A stretch of 64,000 bases of DNA from the NCBI GenBank assembly GCA_037954235.1, contig JBBMOA010000014.1, positions 18,299,273-18,363,272 of the forward strand, in the 5' to 3' direction. The notes beneath the pieces are model-generated. The model saw nothing but the letters and a program-made list of their open reading frames with translations. It was not told the DNA's origin and searched no databases. The position numbers and the translations under genes are program-made. Numbering within the stretch: the first letter of the stretch is position 1; every line of letters begins with the position of its first letter. Below are positions 1 through 11,899 of this stretch, one piece after another. This DNA is from Aulostomus chinensis (taxonomy: Eukaryota; Chordata; Actinopteri; Syngnathiformes; Aulostomidae).

Positions 1-1964
1 AGAGGGCAGTCTTTACCCATTAAGTCAATATGGACTTTTCACAGTATTCTCACCCTCACAGAGCTAAACTCTTTTAAAGCCTTGATAGCTGATCATGCAG
101 ATGCACCATAAGATTGTATTAAATATTAAGGAAGAACTGTCTCTGAAGAACAGAGGGCACGGGTGGTAAAGGAGTACAGACTTTGACAATCGTTGCGTTA
201 ATTAAAATGGACTCATGCCAGATTCAGGGAGGAGTTTTCGTACGAGATTTTGCTCCTGATGCTAATATGTACAGACGGATACTGTATATCACATCATTAC
301 CATCCATGAAGTCCTCCAGCACAGGATTTTCAGAGTTCTGCACCACACTCAAGACAGAGCTGAAACATTACAACCACCTGTCTCCGAGACCTCTGAGGTT
401 CTCTTTTTCTGTCGGGCAGAAAAAGACGTTTGCAACAGATCAATTCTTTCAGCAGTTTGTGTGACCGGATCACAAGTTTTCCTTCCTTGTTCCACATTTG
501 GTAGATACCAACTGCTGCACACCAGGAAGACACCACAAGACTTGCTCTTTTGGCTCCGACCTGCTCATCTCTCCATCTGAATTTGTTCCTTGTCAAAGTC
601 GCACAGATCCTTGCTTTCCCTTACTTTTTTTAAGTGCTGATGTTCACTTGCCGCCTCATGTCTCCCTCCCCGGGTGGGGCAGACAGTTGCCATTATAGCA
701 GCATAATCTATGTTATTCACTCCAGCCATCAGCGATTTTAATGCTGTGATTGATTTGGTGTATGTGTATAAATGACCAAGCCATTTCAACCTCCGCAGCA
801 TGTGACTTAAACTGAAATAGAGGTCCCAGCGCATCGGTGCCACATTCCCCTGCAAGTGAGTGAGAAACATGTGCCCCGAAGGCTGTCATCTGTTCTGGGT
901 TAACTCTAACTCTGCTTCACTGGGTCACTTGATTGAGGCCAAAATTGCTCTGGATATTGAGTAATTGAAGATTAGAAGATAACAAGAAATCTGTCATCCC
1001 TTGGAGTAAAATGATCACCACACTCTCCCCTACACCTCCCCTAAGCTTTCTTTTTCCCGCCTGAAGATGTACCTTTCAAGATAAGAGTAATAAGTTGGCA
1101 ATTTGACCAGATTTCCATGGATGTGAGTGCAGAAGCAACAAATCTTAATTAGATAGATTTACTCCATGATGTTATTGGTTTGTCCACAATAAAGAGACAT
1201 GCCTGTTCTAAGACGGGGAAGGTAGACACAAGCTGCTTTCACCCATTGCAATAAATGGTACTAATAAAAGTCAATGCTTGACCCTGTGTATGCAGTGATT
1301 TTTGCATTCTTTAAATATACCCACAATGATTATTTACATTGTTAATGTCCGCTGATAAAAACAAAACAAAACAAATACAATAACGTAAGAATTAAATCCT
1401 GGAAAGCCACATGAAATCCTGAAGGGTTCACCACAAAAGCCTGAAGATCTTCATATCACAGGTGTGGCCTTGATCTTTGAAGTTTTTGTTGTACAAGATG
1501 GATTGTTTCAATAAGACTCTCATCATCACCATCAAAGACACAATTATGCAGGAATGAAATCCATTTGCTCTGTGTCATGTTTACTCATAAGCCTCAAGTG
1601 TCAGGTGTACAAGTGAGAGATCATGTCACAAATACATCTTTGGCTCAGTTCACCTTCTGCTTCTCATTGTCAGCAGCCAAGAAACTGTAGAAATTAGCCT
1701 CCAACCATTAATAGTCAAGCAGCTCCGCTTGGTTTCATCTGAGGTATTGACGGGAATCTTATTTCCAACATCCTGAAACAAATTTCCGGAGGCTTGTAAC
1801 ATGAGGTATCAGTAACATATAACACAGCTACAAATCATCTCCAGGTTGAAACCTGATATGGACCTTTGCCCCACTACATTCTGCCCAATAGCATATTAAT
1901 AGGCATAACCAAGGCCAGTCTTATGCTCCGGTCAAGTGTGAGCTCCACTCCATCTTTGTTCTCT
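1..1964. other. Gene-free unique sequence
   Basis: No coding exon, RNA gene or repeat family is recognisable here. The open frames present (93 codons at 183-464, 101 codons on the minus strand at 565-870) have no recognisable domain and no convincing splice context. Composition is ordinary, mixed AT-rich fish intergenic or intronic DNA. Confidence 0.6.
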
Positions 1965-2180
1965 GAACTTAGTTAGTTTCAGGTCATAAGAAATGGCTTG
2001 TTCCCTCAAATGAGTTATTTTGACACCATGAGCAATAACCTGTTCCCACAGTTTAGTTATCTTGGGTCCGCAAGTTATAATTTGTTCCCTTCTTTGAGTG
2101 AGTCTGAGGCTGAAATATATAACTTGGTCCCACTATTCAATTAATTGGTGGCTATGATATGTAACCTGTTCCCACAGTTT
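1965..2180. repeat. Decayed minisatellite, five units of 42 bp
   Basis: Five diverged copies of a 42-bp unit lie head to tail. The most conserved part of each unit is a GTTCCC (once GGTCCC) core starting at 2000, 2042, 2084, 2126 and 2168, so the period is exactly 42 each time. The core is preceded by a TAACCTG or TAACTTG-like stretch and followed by a TTTAGTTAT-like stretch. The last unit runs straight into the (TCTA)n array. Constant spacing with diverged sequence suggests an old array that decayed by substitution with few indels. Confidence 0.75.
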
Positions 2181-2309
<129 letters not shown>

Positions 2310-3532
2310 CATATTCATATATACACACACATACATACATATATATCTAAATATATATATGTATGTATATATTTTTTATGGAAAATATGTTGACTTTCTT
2401 CAGCGACTGTTAACTTTACCAAAACATGTATGACTGAGTTGAGTTTGAAGTCAATCCATCCATAATTGGAGGTACCTAATACTCTAATACATCAGATTTT
2501 ATGACAACAGAACTTTGCAAGAAGCTCATAAAAATAATTAACTTTATCCATTAAACTTCCTGCAAGAGTAACTGTCTTTAATCTTTGGAGTAAAATTGCT
2601 CTGTGAGGAAAACTTTACTGGCTTCACGTTTTATGACTGTTGTGCCTTTGGCTTAAAAGATATTGAAAAAGTGATTTGTGGGAACCCTCTCGCAGACCTT
2701 AAAAACACATAATCTCAAAGATTTGTAGCTGCAGTCAAATAACATGGGAAATGCCAGGTCACCGCATGCAACATACAAAATGAAAAGAAACAAATAACAG
2801 AGCTGCATCTATGTCTAGACTCAACTTTGTGTCTGCAGAGACTTTTCTCACACTGTTTTATGAGTTTTTATCGGTTTTTGAACACCAGCGGCTGCCATGC
2901 TCTTTCTCTGGGTCTCCCATGTTTATTCTGGAGAGCTTATTTCACCCCGGAGCCCTGACAATGGGTCAGCAGCCACAGCGGAGGTGGAAAGAAAACATGA
3001 AAAGAGACGACTGGCTCTGAAATATTAATGGTTCTTTAGTGTTGTGATTATATGAGATTTGACAGCGATGGCACATTATTGCGACCCTTCGCCTCACAAA
3101 AGCACTGATGTGCTTCCATCTGTTGTGACTTAGCGAGGTGAGACAAAGTGCAAGCCTCACCATTCATCAATTCTCCATGCTTTAGCCATTTCTCTCTCCT
3201 TTTGTCTAAAGCTATCATCAAGTCTGTTTTAGTATTGATCTCCATTCCTTTGCCTCTTTTATTCTTTTCCACGCACAGTCTTCAAATCCCAACATACCAA
3301 AGTGTCTTGGCCCTGTCTTCTCTCTCTGCCTCCTCTGCTCACTCCGTATCCCATCTCATTTCCTCTACCGTTTCTTCTCTGCGCCACATTCATAATCATA
3401 GATTGATGGCTGCTGCAGAACCTCACAGCAGTGATACAGCCACCTAGATTGGGCCCCATAACTTCTATGTCATCAGACCTTAAAGTTGCTTTGGATCAGG
3501 CCCAATTTTTATATGGTTTGAAACCTACAAGG

Positions 3533-3533
<1 letters not shown>
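2310..3533. other. Gene-free unique sequence
   Basis: After the AT-rich skirt of the microsatellite this is unremarkable unique DNA. The overlapping open frames at 2811-3447 on both strands show no domain. The frame at 3148-3447 is a pyrimidine-rich strand giving Ser/Leu-rich translation, typical of chance. Confidence 0.6.

Positions 3534-3621
<88 letters not shown>
3534..3621. repeat. Compound (AT)n(AC)n microsatellite
   Basis: An uninterrupted (AT) run from 3534 to about 3596 changes directly into (AC) to 3621. The AT part is self-complementary and could extrude as a cruciform. Translations of this stretch on both strands (poly-IY, poly-CV) are artefacts. Confidence 0.95.
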
Positions 3622-4554
3622 AGGACATTTTGATTGCCTGTTTCACGTACAGGAGATGACAAACAACCATTAATGAAAGCAAACTTGCTCTCATCTAGCA
3701 AGGCTTTGTTATTCACACAGTTCGGCTTTCCTGTTGTAGGTCATAATGAGCAGGAAAACCATTCAAAACTGAGCTTATTGTTTGGAATGAATACTGTAGC
3801 AGATACCATGTGCTGCTGCTGTTAAGGTCAGGGTCTGTGCTTCTTTAGGTACGAGCTCTGTCTGTTTTTCTACCTATTAGCTAATAGCTGAACTATTATC
3901 TTATTTCATGTGCAGCTTTCACCCTAAATAAATAAACACCCTATTGAGGACACTAATCATAATCCATCTGCTTAAAATACCCCCCCCCCCCCAAAAAAAA
4001 AAAAACAACCCTTATTTCTTTCATTCAGTTGATGGAGACCCAAAGCAGTTTTGGGAGATATCCATCTAGAGCTGTTGTGTCAGGCTTGTTCACTTTCACC
4101 TTTGTGATGTGATATCCATTGCCATTACTGATTTTTTCACTGCGCCGCCCAATGAGACTTCTGAAAAACCTGAAAAAAATGTTGGAGGTCAAAGTTGTAT
4201 GTCACTGTGATATTTCTAATTTGCAATGTACTGAACTAAAATAAGGGCAAAGCAATACCTTTTACATAGAGGAAAGAGGTTTTTTTTTTTCCCTGTGTTT
4301 CTATCTAATACAAAGAAATACAAATATTGGTCCATGTTGACAATTTTATCATGTTTTTCCAGAAAAACAGTTGGTAACACTGATTTTCCTTTTTTTCCAG
4401 GTCTGAATGAGTTGATATATAGACATGCATGTGAAGTGGGGTTGATAAAATTGTGATAATTTTATAGAGCAATGAAATGTGAAATATAAAACACATCAGC
4501 TTGAGAACTTTGTATTTGTTATAGCATCATGCAACTTTCTGCATTTAAGCTGGA
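3622..4554. other. Gene-free stretch with a C/A homopolymer junction
   Basis: Unique AT-rich sequence. The only structure is a C13 run at 3980-3992 followed immediately by A13 at 3993-4005. No coding potential is apparent. Confidence 0.6.
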
Positions 4555-4567
4555 GAATTTTATCCCA

Positions 4568-4934
4568 GGGTGGCACGGTGGTGCAGTGGTCAGCACTGTC
4601 GCCTCACAGTAAGAAGATCCTGTGTTTGAGTCCCGGCTCCATCACAGGATCTTTCTGTGTGAGTCTCCATGTTCTCCCTGTTCCTGTGTGGGTTCTCTCT
4701 GGTACTCCAGCTTCCTCCCACAGTCCAAAGACATCAAGATGGGACGAGGCTGATTGATACTCTAAATTGACTGTAGGTGTGACTGTGAGTGTGAATGGTT
4801 GTCTGTCTCTATGTGTTGGTGAGCCATTCAGGGTGAACCCCCAAAGGCTCCTGGGATAGGCTCCACTCCACCCCCCCCCCTCCCCCGCGGCCCTTAACGG
4901 GATAAGCGGAAGAAAATGTATGGATGGATGGATG
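4568..4934 (+). mobile_element. tRNA-headed SINE, copy 1 (full length)
   Basis: A 367-bp non-autonomous retroposon. The head has an RNA polymerase III A-box match at 4579-4589 (TGGTGCAGTGG) and a B-box-like GTTTGAGTCC at 4624-4633, spaced as in a tRNA gene. The body is the same sequence found at 7623, 8299, 55093 and 61021, and the 3' end is a (GGAT)n tail. It is flanked by a perfect 13-bp target duplication (GAATTTTATCCCA) at 4555-4567 and 4935-4947, which shows retroposition and fixes the ends. The B-box deviates from consensus, so Pol III activity is doubtful. The body resembles a repeat widespread in fish introns; I do not assert a database family name. Open frames across it are not genes. 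Confidence 0.88.
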
Positions 4935-4947
4935 GAATTTTATCCCA

Positions 4948-7609
4948 TTGAAAGGTATTTAGTTTGAGTTTTATTCTTAATTACACAAGCAAACAGCATT
5001 AGTTGCACCTCTTGATTCTATTACAGACTGTGCCACTCTTTTTTCATGTGGCTTTGTGGGTTTTTTGGATTTCACATTAAATGGAATGTCATAATATTTA
5101 TTCGAGAAATAAGAAACCACTACATTTCTGTTCCGAGCAGATGCTGCAGAGAAGGGATGTCACTTGCTCTGATCACACAAGCTCACTCTGTGTGTGCCAT
5201 TGTTGGCCGCATGGTGAAGCATGTGAGACAGGGGAGGTCACTGGAGACTGAGACGTCTTTATTTTGTATTAATACCCTTGCTGAAATAGCAATAAGCACA
5301 CATACACTCTGCAAAATTCCTTCTCTTATTGTACCTCAAGGGGGTTGGGTAGCTGTGCTGTCCTTCCCTCCATTTTCCATGTTGTTGAAAGATTAAAAAG
5401 TGCATTCCCCATCAAAGGTTGTAAATTTTCAGCTAAGCTTTCTCGCTTTTTCGTGGCAGCTCTTTCCCTTTTATCTGGCTCAGGCCTACTGCCTGCCTGC
5501 TCTGACACACCGAGTGGGATGAAAGGAAAAAGATGAGCAAAGCGAATATTTAGTTATTTATTTTTTGTCAGCACACAAACTTTGACAGGAGATAAAATGG
5601 CATAACTTCTTTTGTTGAACACGGCTCAAAGTTTCTCTGTCCTGACTGTTTTCTATGCAAAGCAGCGGGAAACAGAATAATAAAGTTAATCTTGGGATTT
5701 TAAAAAAACCCGAAAAACAAAAACCTTTAGAAATGGTTAAATATGAGAGTACCATTAGTGTGACAGTCATCCTCCTAACTCCTGGGTTCCCTCAACTATT
5801 TCAGGAAGTGTTGGAGGATGTATTCAAAGAGTGGTGATGATCATTATTCTTTACAATGATTAAGAATCAAGTGGGCTCGCTCTTTTTTTTTTGATGAATT
5901 ATCATCCGACGCTGCAGCTTCTCAGCTTTATGGAGCTTTAAAGTGAGTTTCAGTTCATTGTTTTTTTTTTTCTGTCCAGTTGAACGTGGTGGAACTTTTA
6001 TTGGCTAAAGAGACAGATTCTCTCTGGAGTTGAACGGGACACTAAGGGAGAAAGAACATTGCACTTTCATTCTCTAGATACATAATGGTGTTGCTGTGAG
6101 GTAACAGACAAGTCCAGTGCCCCTAAGTGTCCACTGGGGGCAGCATAAAGAAGCTGCGCACACAACACGGACAATTAGTCTGTTGTTGCCGATAAAGAGA
6201 GTTACTGGTCACCTGCTAAATGTAAAAATCTAATTAACAGTATCCTTTTAGTTCTCATTTGGCGCCACTAACCCCTAAGGGAAAAAATCTGTCTCCCAGC
6301 AGCACAATGCTGCACTATGCTAGTTACTGAATTTGCCTGCCTGCTTTTTGGATGCTTAAAAACTACATACAAAGGTTTTTTATTTAAGGGCCTTTTAGTT
6401 AGACAGCTGCCTGCTGTAGTCCAAAACAATGCAGGACAAAAAAGCTGAGTGGAAGCCTGGCAACTGCAGAGTTTGGGTGTTGATCTTCAATGGGTTCATC
6501 ACCACTGGTGGATTTTATAAGCAGTTGTGTGATCCGAGCATTTCTAAAAAGTATTTCTCTTCTCATTCTATTTTACTGCCTCTTATATTTTAGTTGGAAA
6601 TTTGAGGTTAAAACATAGTTTTCATATCCTGCAAAATCCATCCAAGTTTTTGTTTTTTTTAAAAAAATTATTCCCAGGTCATGTAGTGACCCCAAATCAG
6701 CACCAAATATCTGTACAAGACTGCAAGTATTGAACACACCTCTGCTTTTAATTTCCTTTTTCTATTTCATATGAAAGGTGCGAGTGAACCTCATACAACA
6801 CACCTTCGTTATCTTTGATTAGTCGTTTATCTTTTAATGATCCTCATGTAGAAGCCGTTCTTCCAGCTGAAATGACCACACTATACAACATTAATAGACA
6901 TTTACAAGTATGCAAAACACATCTCAAGCGAACGCAATAAAAGAGCATGTTTAACTGAGGTAAAACTACTTCACTTCTTGGTTCTAATGTAGGAATATCC
7001 CTTTTCATGGGAATGAATGAGGATGCTGTTCATGGCGATTAAGACAAAATTAACCCGAATCATGTGAGATTGTCTTATATAACATGCATTGACCTTTTGA
7101 ATAAAAGCATTAGGACGTTAGATTACAGCAGCAATTAATGAAAAATCCTCATATAAAATTGCTTCTTTGACGTATTACCACTGCTGTAGAGAAGAAGGCC
7201 ATGTGCAAAGTCATTTTATCGATGTTGCTTTGTTTCCTAGTATTTTATTCTTGTAAGACTAAAGGTCACTCTTGTCTCTTGCTGACCTCCTGCTGATTTT
7301 ACAGCTTTTACTACTGTCTCCTTAGGTACTTGTAACACTCAAGCTCCAGAGGCTGTTGCCCCCCCCCCCCCCCCCATATGTTTGTCATGGTCACCTTCTC
7401 TCTTGTACTTTATGCTGTCTGTCTGGCAAACTATACAAACATGACTGCCTCCCACTGCTGTGATGCATTACTTCTTGTCTTCGTTAGCTGACAAGGAATG
7501 AAAGTAGTTGCACTGAAGCATTCGGAAGACTGATATGAAGTGACCATTTATCTGAAGAAAATGAAAGCAAAAATGATGTCATTATGTTCAAGCATTTGCA
7601 TCTTGTTCC
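4948..7609. other. Gene-free unique sequence
   Basis: About 2.7 kb without a recognisable gene. The 116-codon frame at 5046-5396 has no domain or initiation context that convinces. A C17 run sits at 7359-7375. The part around 6080-6310 is somewhat richer in GC-containing motifs but I cannot assign it to any family. Confidence 0.6.
7359..7375. repeat. Poly-C run (17)
   Basis: Uninterrupted run of 17 C, which reads as poly-G on the minus strand. Read length in such runs is often unreliable. Confidence 0.9.
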
Positions 7610-7622
7610 CCAAACCCCACCC

Positions 7623-7933
7623 ATCCATCCATCCATCGTCATCTGCCGCTTATTCCTACACATTAAGGGTCGTGGGGGTGCTGGAGCCTATCCCAGCGTC
7701 AACCATTCACTCTCACAGTCACACCTACAGTCAATTTAGAGTATCAATCAGCCTCGTCCCCTCTTGATGTCTTTGGACTGTGGGAGGAAGCTGGAGTACC
7801 AGAGAGAACCCACACAGGAACAGGGAGAACATGGAGACTCACACAGAAAGACCCCGTGGCCGAGCCGGGACTCGAACCCGGAACCTTCTTGCTGTGAGGC
7901 CACAGTGCTGACCACTGCACCACCGTGCAGCCT
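7623..7933 (-). mobile_element. tRNA-headed SINE, copy 2
   Basis: Minus-strand copy of the family seen at 4568. On the minus strand the A-box TGGTGCAGTGG lies just inside the right end and a perfect B-box (GGTTCGAGTCC) at 7868-7878. The (GGAT)n tail shows as CCATCC repeats at the left end. The 13-bp target duplication CCAAACCCCACCC is perfect at 7610-7622 and 7934-7946. The 3' body is shorter than in copies at 55093 and 61021. With two intact Pol III boxes and identical flanks this is one of the youngest-looking insertions here. Confidence 0.9.
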
Positions 7934-7946
7934 CCAAACCCCACCC

Positions 7947-8298
7947 CTCCAATAAAATTGTTCTCTACTTGTTCTTCAGTCATAACTCTTCTTCCACTTC
8001 TTTACGTTGTTTGTGGCTTATACATTGTTTTGTCTTGTGATGTGTTTGCAGTCATCGCATGTTGACATCTCTGTAATCTTGCAGGAGGGTGAGGTGGACC
8101 TACATAACTACATAATATCGTTTAACCAATAAAAGGTTTGATTTTATGAGCTAATCACATCATAGTGGCAGCTCATGAGATGACTTCTGTTGTGATTTGG
8201 AGCTATACAAATAAAATTAACTTGACTTGACATGAAACTTCCTATGCCACGCTTGTAGGAAGTTCTTCTTCATGCTCCAAAATTCGGTGATATCCATC
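7947..8298. other. Short spacer holding a repeat tail
   Basis: Unique DNA apart from the repeat tail described at 8170-8231 and the target duplication of the next SINE at 8284-8298. No coding potential. Confidence 0.6.
8170..8231 (+). mobile_element. 3' tail fragment of a fish interspersed repeat
   Basis: The stretch with ACTTCTGTTGTGATTTGG, then AGCTATACAAATAAAATTAA and a TTGAC-repeat end matches, in opposite orientation, the edge of the repeat at 55790 (GGATTTGGCGATAGACAA, then AAAATTGACTTGACTTGAC). Only about 60 bp of 3' end is preserved, as expected for a 5'-truncated retroposon. Confidence 0.6.
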
Positions 8299-8431
8299 CA
8301 TCCATTGTCTTCCGCTTATTCCTATTAAGGGTCGCGGGGGGGGGGGGGGCTGGAGCCTATCCCAGCATCTACGGGCGAGAGGCTTCTTGCTGTGAGGTGA
8401 CAGTGCTGACCACTGCACCACCGTGCCGCCC
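8299..8431 (-). mobile_element. tRNA-headed SINE, copy 3, internally deleted
   Basis: Only 133 bp. The tRNA-like head (right end) and the 3' end with its CCAT tail (left end) are joined, and the whole middle of the family is missing. It is nevertheless bounded by a perfect 15-bp target duplication (TCGGTGATATCCATC) at 8284-8298 and 8432-8446. The deletion therefore arose either before or during insertion, or by later internal loss. A G14 run lies at 8336-8349. Confidence 0.88.
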
Positions 8432-8446
8432 TCGGTGATATCCATC

Positions 8447-10029
8447 AAAGGATATTTTGATATTGTTAAACAAAATAAAAAGAGGCAAAATATTACATCA
8501 CCAACTTGATTCTTGTCTGTACTTGTCACTACAAAACTTATTGACAGAAACTACAAATTCCCACAGGTGCCAACGTTGAGATGTAATAGCCACGCTTTAG
8601 CATTACCAGAATGAATTTGTGATCACAAGACCAACTGATGGAGCACAGACATCTGGAGGATGTCTACTGAGGTGAAGTTCAAATGTGACTGCATGCTGAA
8701 AGAAAAACAAAAACTCAATTGTATAAAATTGTTCATCTGCGGAACTAGAAAAAACAACAACAACCTTATATTCATTTTGGTTTCAACAAACATGTTTTGT
8801 CTGCGAATAATGTGCCAAGAAACGAATTCAAACTAGTTAACTTGAAAAAAAAAAGTAGGAAAGTGCCTGGAAAATTTCAGTAGTACTAGAGTCAAAAATG
8901 GTTGTGACTCTGGGAAACAGTGCAGTACTGCAGCAGCGACAAGGCAATAAAACTGAGCTCTCACTTCCTGGTCATAAACACTCCCTTGCTACACACAGAT
9001 GGAAAACACCTCCTGCATTTCTCAAAATCACACTCAAGTGAATGAACTTCTTTATTGTCCTTAATTACACGTGTGTTGGTTGTATGCTATGAAAAGACAG
9101 CATGGATGTGCTCCACAGATACAAGACTTGCAGGTTTATAAGGAGGTGACAGAAATTAACTCATCAATATTCCTCTAGACTTCTGCTTGAATAATGATGC
9201 TGCCTTCAGTTCTCTGATGTCACTGCTGTACAAAGACTTTCAGCGGGGCCGCTCTGGACAAAGGAAACTTGTTTTAAGCTTTAATTAGGGAGGCTACAAA
9301 GTCCTAGGCAGCACGGGATGATAAGGTAAGCAGGATGAGAAAGTTAATAAGCATTACATTGCTGCATGGTGCAGTCCCATTTTTGGCTGTGTAAATGAAG
9401 ATTAGAAGAAAAAAAAGAAACAGAACCCCAACCAAAACAATGCCCCAGAGTAATATCAATGTCAGTCGAGAGTTATAAATACCACAGAACATCTCTAATT
9501 TGTCTAACAATATCCATTAAATATGAAGAGAGAAGATCTAGGAAGTTGTCTTTCAAAATAACCAAAAAGGGATTCTTGTAAGTGGATTGTATCAGGCAGG
9601 CTGTCAGACTGCTGGGAGCAGATAAATTAATATAATGAAATCACATTTTAAGTGAGAGTTACACACATGAGCTTTCAAGCCTTGGAAGTCATTATTTTAG
9701 CGATAAATTATTCAGTTCTAAAGTGGCTGCTAGCAATTTCATAGCATGGCCCAATTGGTCTTAACTCTTTTAACACACAGCAAGGCACAAAGTCCACTGT
9801 AGGCCTTTTAGATTGGAATCAGTGTGACAATGAACAATGTTTCACTGAAAAATGATTTAACACTCATTTCAAACCCCAAGGTGGAGAGGAGCAATTATGT
9901 TTGGATGGGAGTTTATGGAGATTTAATGAGATTTGATTAATCCTCCACTGAGTTAAGCCCAGACACAAATGTAGAAACTCCTTAAACTCAGCAAACCATG
10001 CAGGTTCTTTTTTTTCAATGCATATATAT

Positions 10030-10032
<3 letters not shown>
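8447..10032. other. Gene-free, AT-rich, possible regulatory element inside
   Basis: No gene is seen. The part 9580-9965 is repeat-free, AT-rich and dense in homeodomain-type motifs (ATTAAT, TAATCC, CAATTA) and an AACAATG Sox-like motif. That is the texture of vertebrate conserved non-coding elements, but conservation cannot be judged from one sequence. Confidence 0.5.

Positions 10033-10121
<89 letters not shown>
10033..10121. repeat. (CA)n microsatellite, about 44 units
   Basis: Perfect CA dinucleotide run of about 89 bp, one of the longest pure runs here, followed by an imperfect AAACAAACACA end. The poly-HT frame over it is an artefact. Confidence 0.97.
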
Positions 10122-10124
<3 letters not shown>

Positions 10125-11177
10125 AACACACTTGTCTATCCAGCCCATGTGTTGAAAAATTAAGAAAAAGAAATAAGGATTAATTATCATGATGCACATA
10201 AAATATGTGTCTATCTAAACTTGGAAGACAGTTTTCAGAGCTCTATTGTGATTATTGTATCCATGATTGTGAACATGAGTTCTGTTTTGGGAAACAGGAA
10301 GTCATAGGCTTCGCTCTAGTTCAGGCAACTCCATCATTACTGTTTAATCGCTGTAAAAATGGATGCATTTTACTGATTGTCTCAGAACCCCCAAGAAATG
10401 TCATAACTTAAAAGTTGTATATAACATGGTTTCTACACAGTACACAACTTTTGGAGATATACAAGAGCCACATGATTAAGTCATTAATCCACATTCAAAT
10501 TAGCGAAGGACTCACCAGAAATAGTTGCCCTGGCTATGGTCGACACTCCAGGTCTACTGCTTTGCCTGTAAAACGGTGGGTAAATTCTTCAGAACAAATC
10601 CATATTCAGGTAAGCAGAGGGCTAACGAGCTCTGCTGCTAGCCACATACATGAATGCCTTCTGGTGTGAAAAGCAGAGAAATTTACCTGGCCAGAGTTCA
10701 TGAATATTGGATGAACATATGTGGTGACGCCATGAATAAAAGGGTCATTCATTTGTAAGAAATTATGAGGCAATACAGTATAGCTTAATCATGGCCATGT
10801 TCTATTTAGACAGGTCAGGGCTATGAGCAAGCTAGCTAATTAAAACAGCTGCGATTCAAGACACATATAGCATTATAAAGTAAGAATATAACCGGTAGAG
10901 CGAGACTTGCTAGCCCACGAATGGTGTAAATACCGAATGTGTAAATGAATAAATGAAAAATATTTTTGACAACAAAGAGTTTTGCATATCTACAAATACA
11001 CAACACTGAACAATATTCACATACAAGAATCATTTCTTTAAAGAGTTCTTGTGGCATGCTAACTGTCCCTGAGTAAGACGGGCATAAAAATGAGGGAAAT
11101 AAGATGACAAAAGCCTTCCTTTTCATAATAGTGTGTATTCCTTTGGCATTAAATGAAACTTAATGTCTTTATTTCAG
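10122..11177. other. Gene-free unique sequence upstream of the CpG-rich region
   Basis: No repeat family or coding exon is recognised. Frames at 10205-10669 (+) and 10836-11126 (-) show no domain. Confidence 0.55.
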
Positions 11178-11241
11178 GAACAGGAAAGAAAAGAAAGAAA
11201 CAACCAAACCCTGCAAAACAGAAAAGGAGTGATGGTTACAG
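11178..11241 (+). other. Exon-like block between splice signals (speculative)
   Basis: A 64-bp block is bounded by a good acceptor (TTTATTTCAG ends at 11177) and a good donor (TTACAG/GTAGGA, GT at 11242). In one phase it reads openly as a basic peptide, TGKKRKKQPNPAKQKRSDGY, which could be a nuclear-localisation-like or linker segment. I do not recognise the protein. The block is purine-rich, and chance AG...GT pairs of this size are frequent in 64 kb, so this is only a candidate. It lies about 0.5 kb before the CpG-rich region. Confidence 0.2.
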
Positions 11242-11689
11242 GTAGGAGCTACTTAATTTGATCGGTTACACCTGTGTTTACCTGAAACGTCATGACGTGT
11301 TAACATGACTTGACTATGAAAAGGGCCTATGTGGCGTAGGAGCACCAGGACTCATTAGGATCCACTTCCTCTTTTATTTGCTACATTTTTATTGGTTTTA
11401 TTCAGTCGGAATTCTTTTACCGACACAATTGTTTAGACTTTCTCTGAGTGAGTGTAAAATTTCTTGAAAAAAGTTCCCTTCTCTCTTAAGTATGAGCCGA
11501 TCCCAGGAGCAGAAATACCGCTAACATGCTGCGCAATCACTGGAGTATTGAAAAAAAAAGAAAAAGTGTATCATTATAATTTGTATGATCCCGTGGTGGC
11601 AAAAGACGGAAATTACTTCGAAGTAATTAATCATTAATCAATTCCATTCCAGTATGTGCGTAAATCTGCTTCAGGTTTTGGTTCTAACA
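11242..11689. other. Gene-free sequence just upstream of the CpG-rich region
   Basis: Unique sequence with no recognised element. A TGCGCAATC motif lies near 11530. No coding potential. Confidence 0.5.
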
Positions 11690-11899
11690 GGCTTCAGGAG
11701 TCTTGTGGATGACAGCAGGGAGCGTTGCTGGAGATGCTGTAGCTCACACTACCGCTACTCCAGTCCTCCCGCCTTCCAGAGCTTCTGGGTGCAGCACAAG
11801 AAACGAAACTATTGGTGATAAACCGTTGAATGGAACCTGATGCTGGCGCTCTGTGGAAAGAGGGGCACAGCATACCTATTCAGAGACCTACGGAGGTAA

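Noticed and set aside
4579..4633. Possible tRNA gene
   Set aside because: A- and B-box are present, but no cloverleaf or acceptor stem forms and the sequence is the head of a multicopy SINE.
7744..7983. Frame with peptide VVQWSALWPHSKK also seen near 4600, 8400 and 61300
   Set aside because: Recurring peptide is the translation of the SINE family (one strand), not a gene family.
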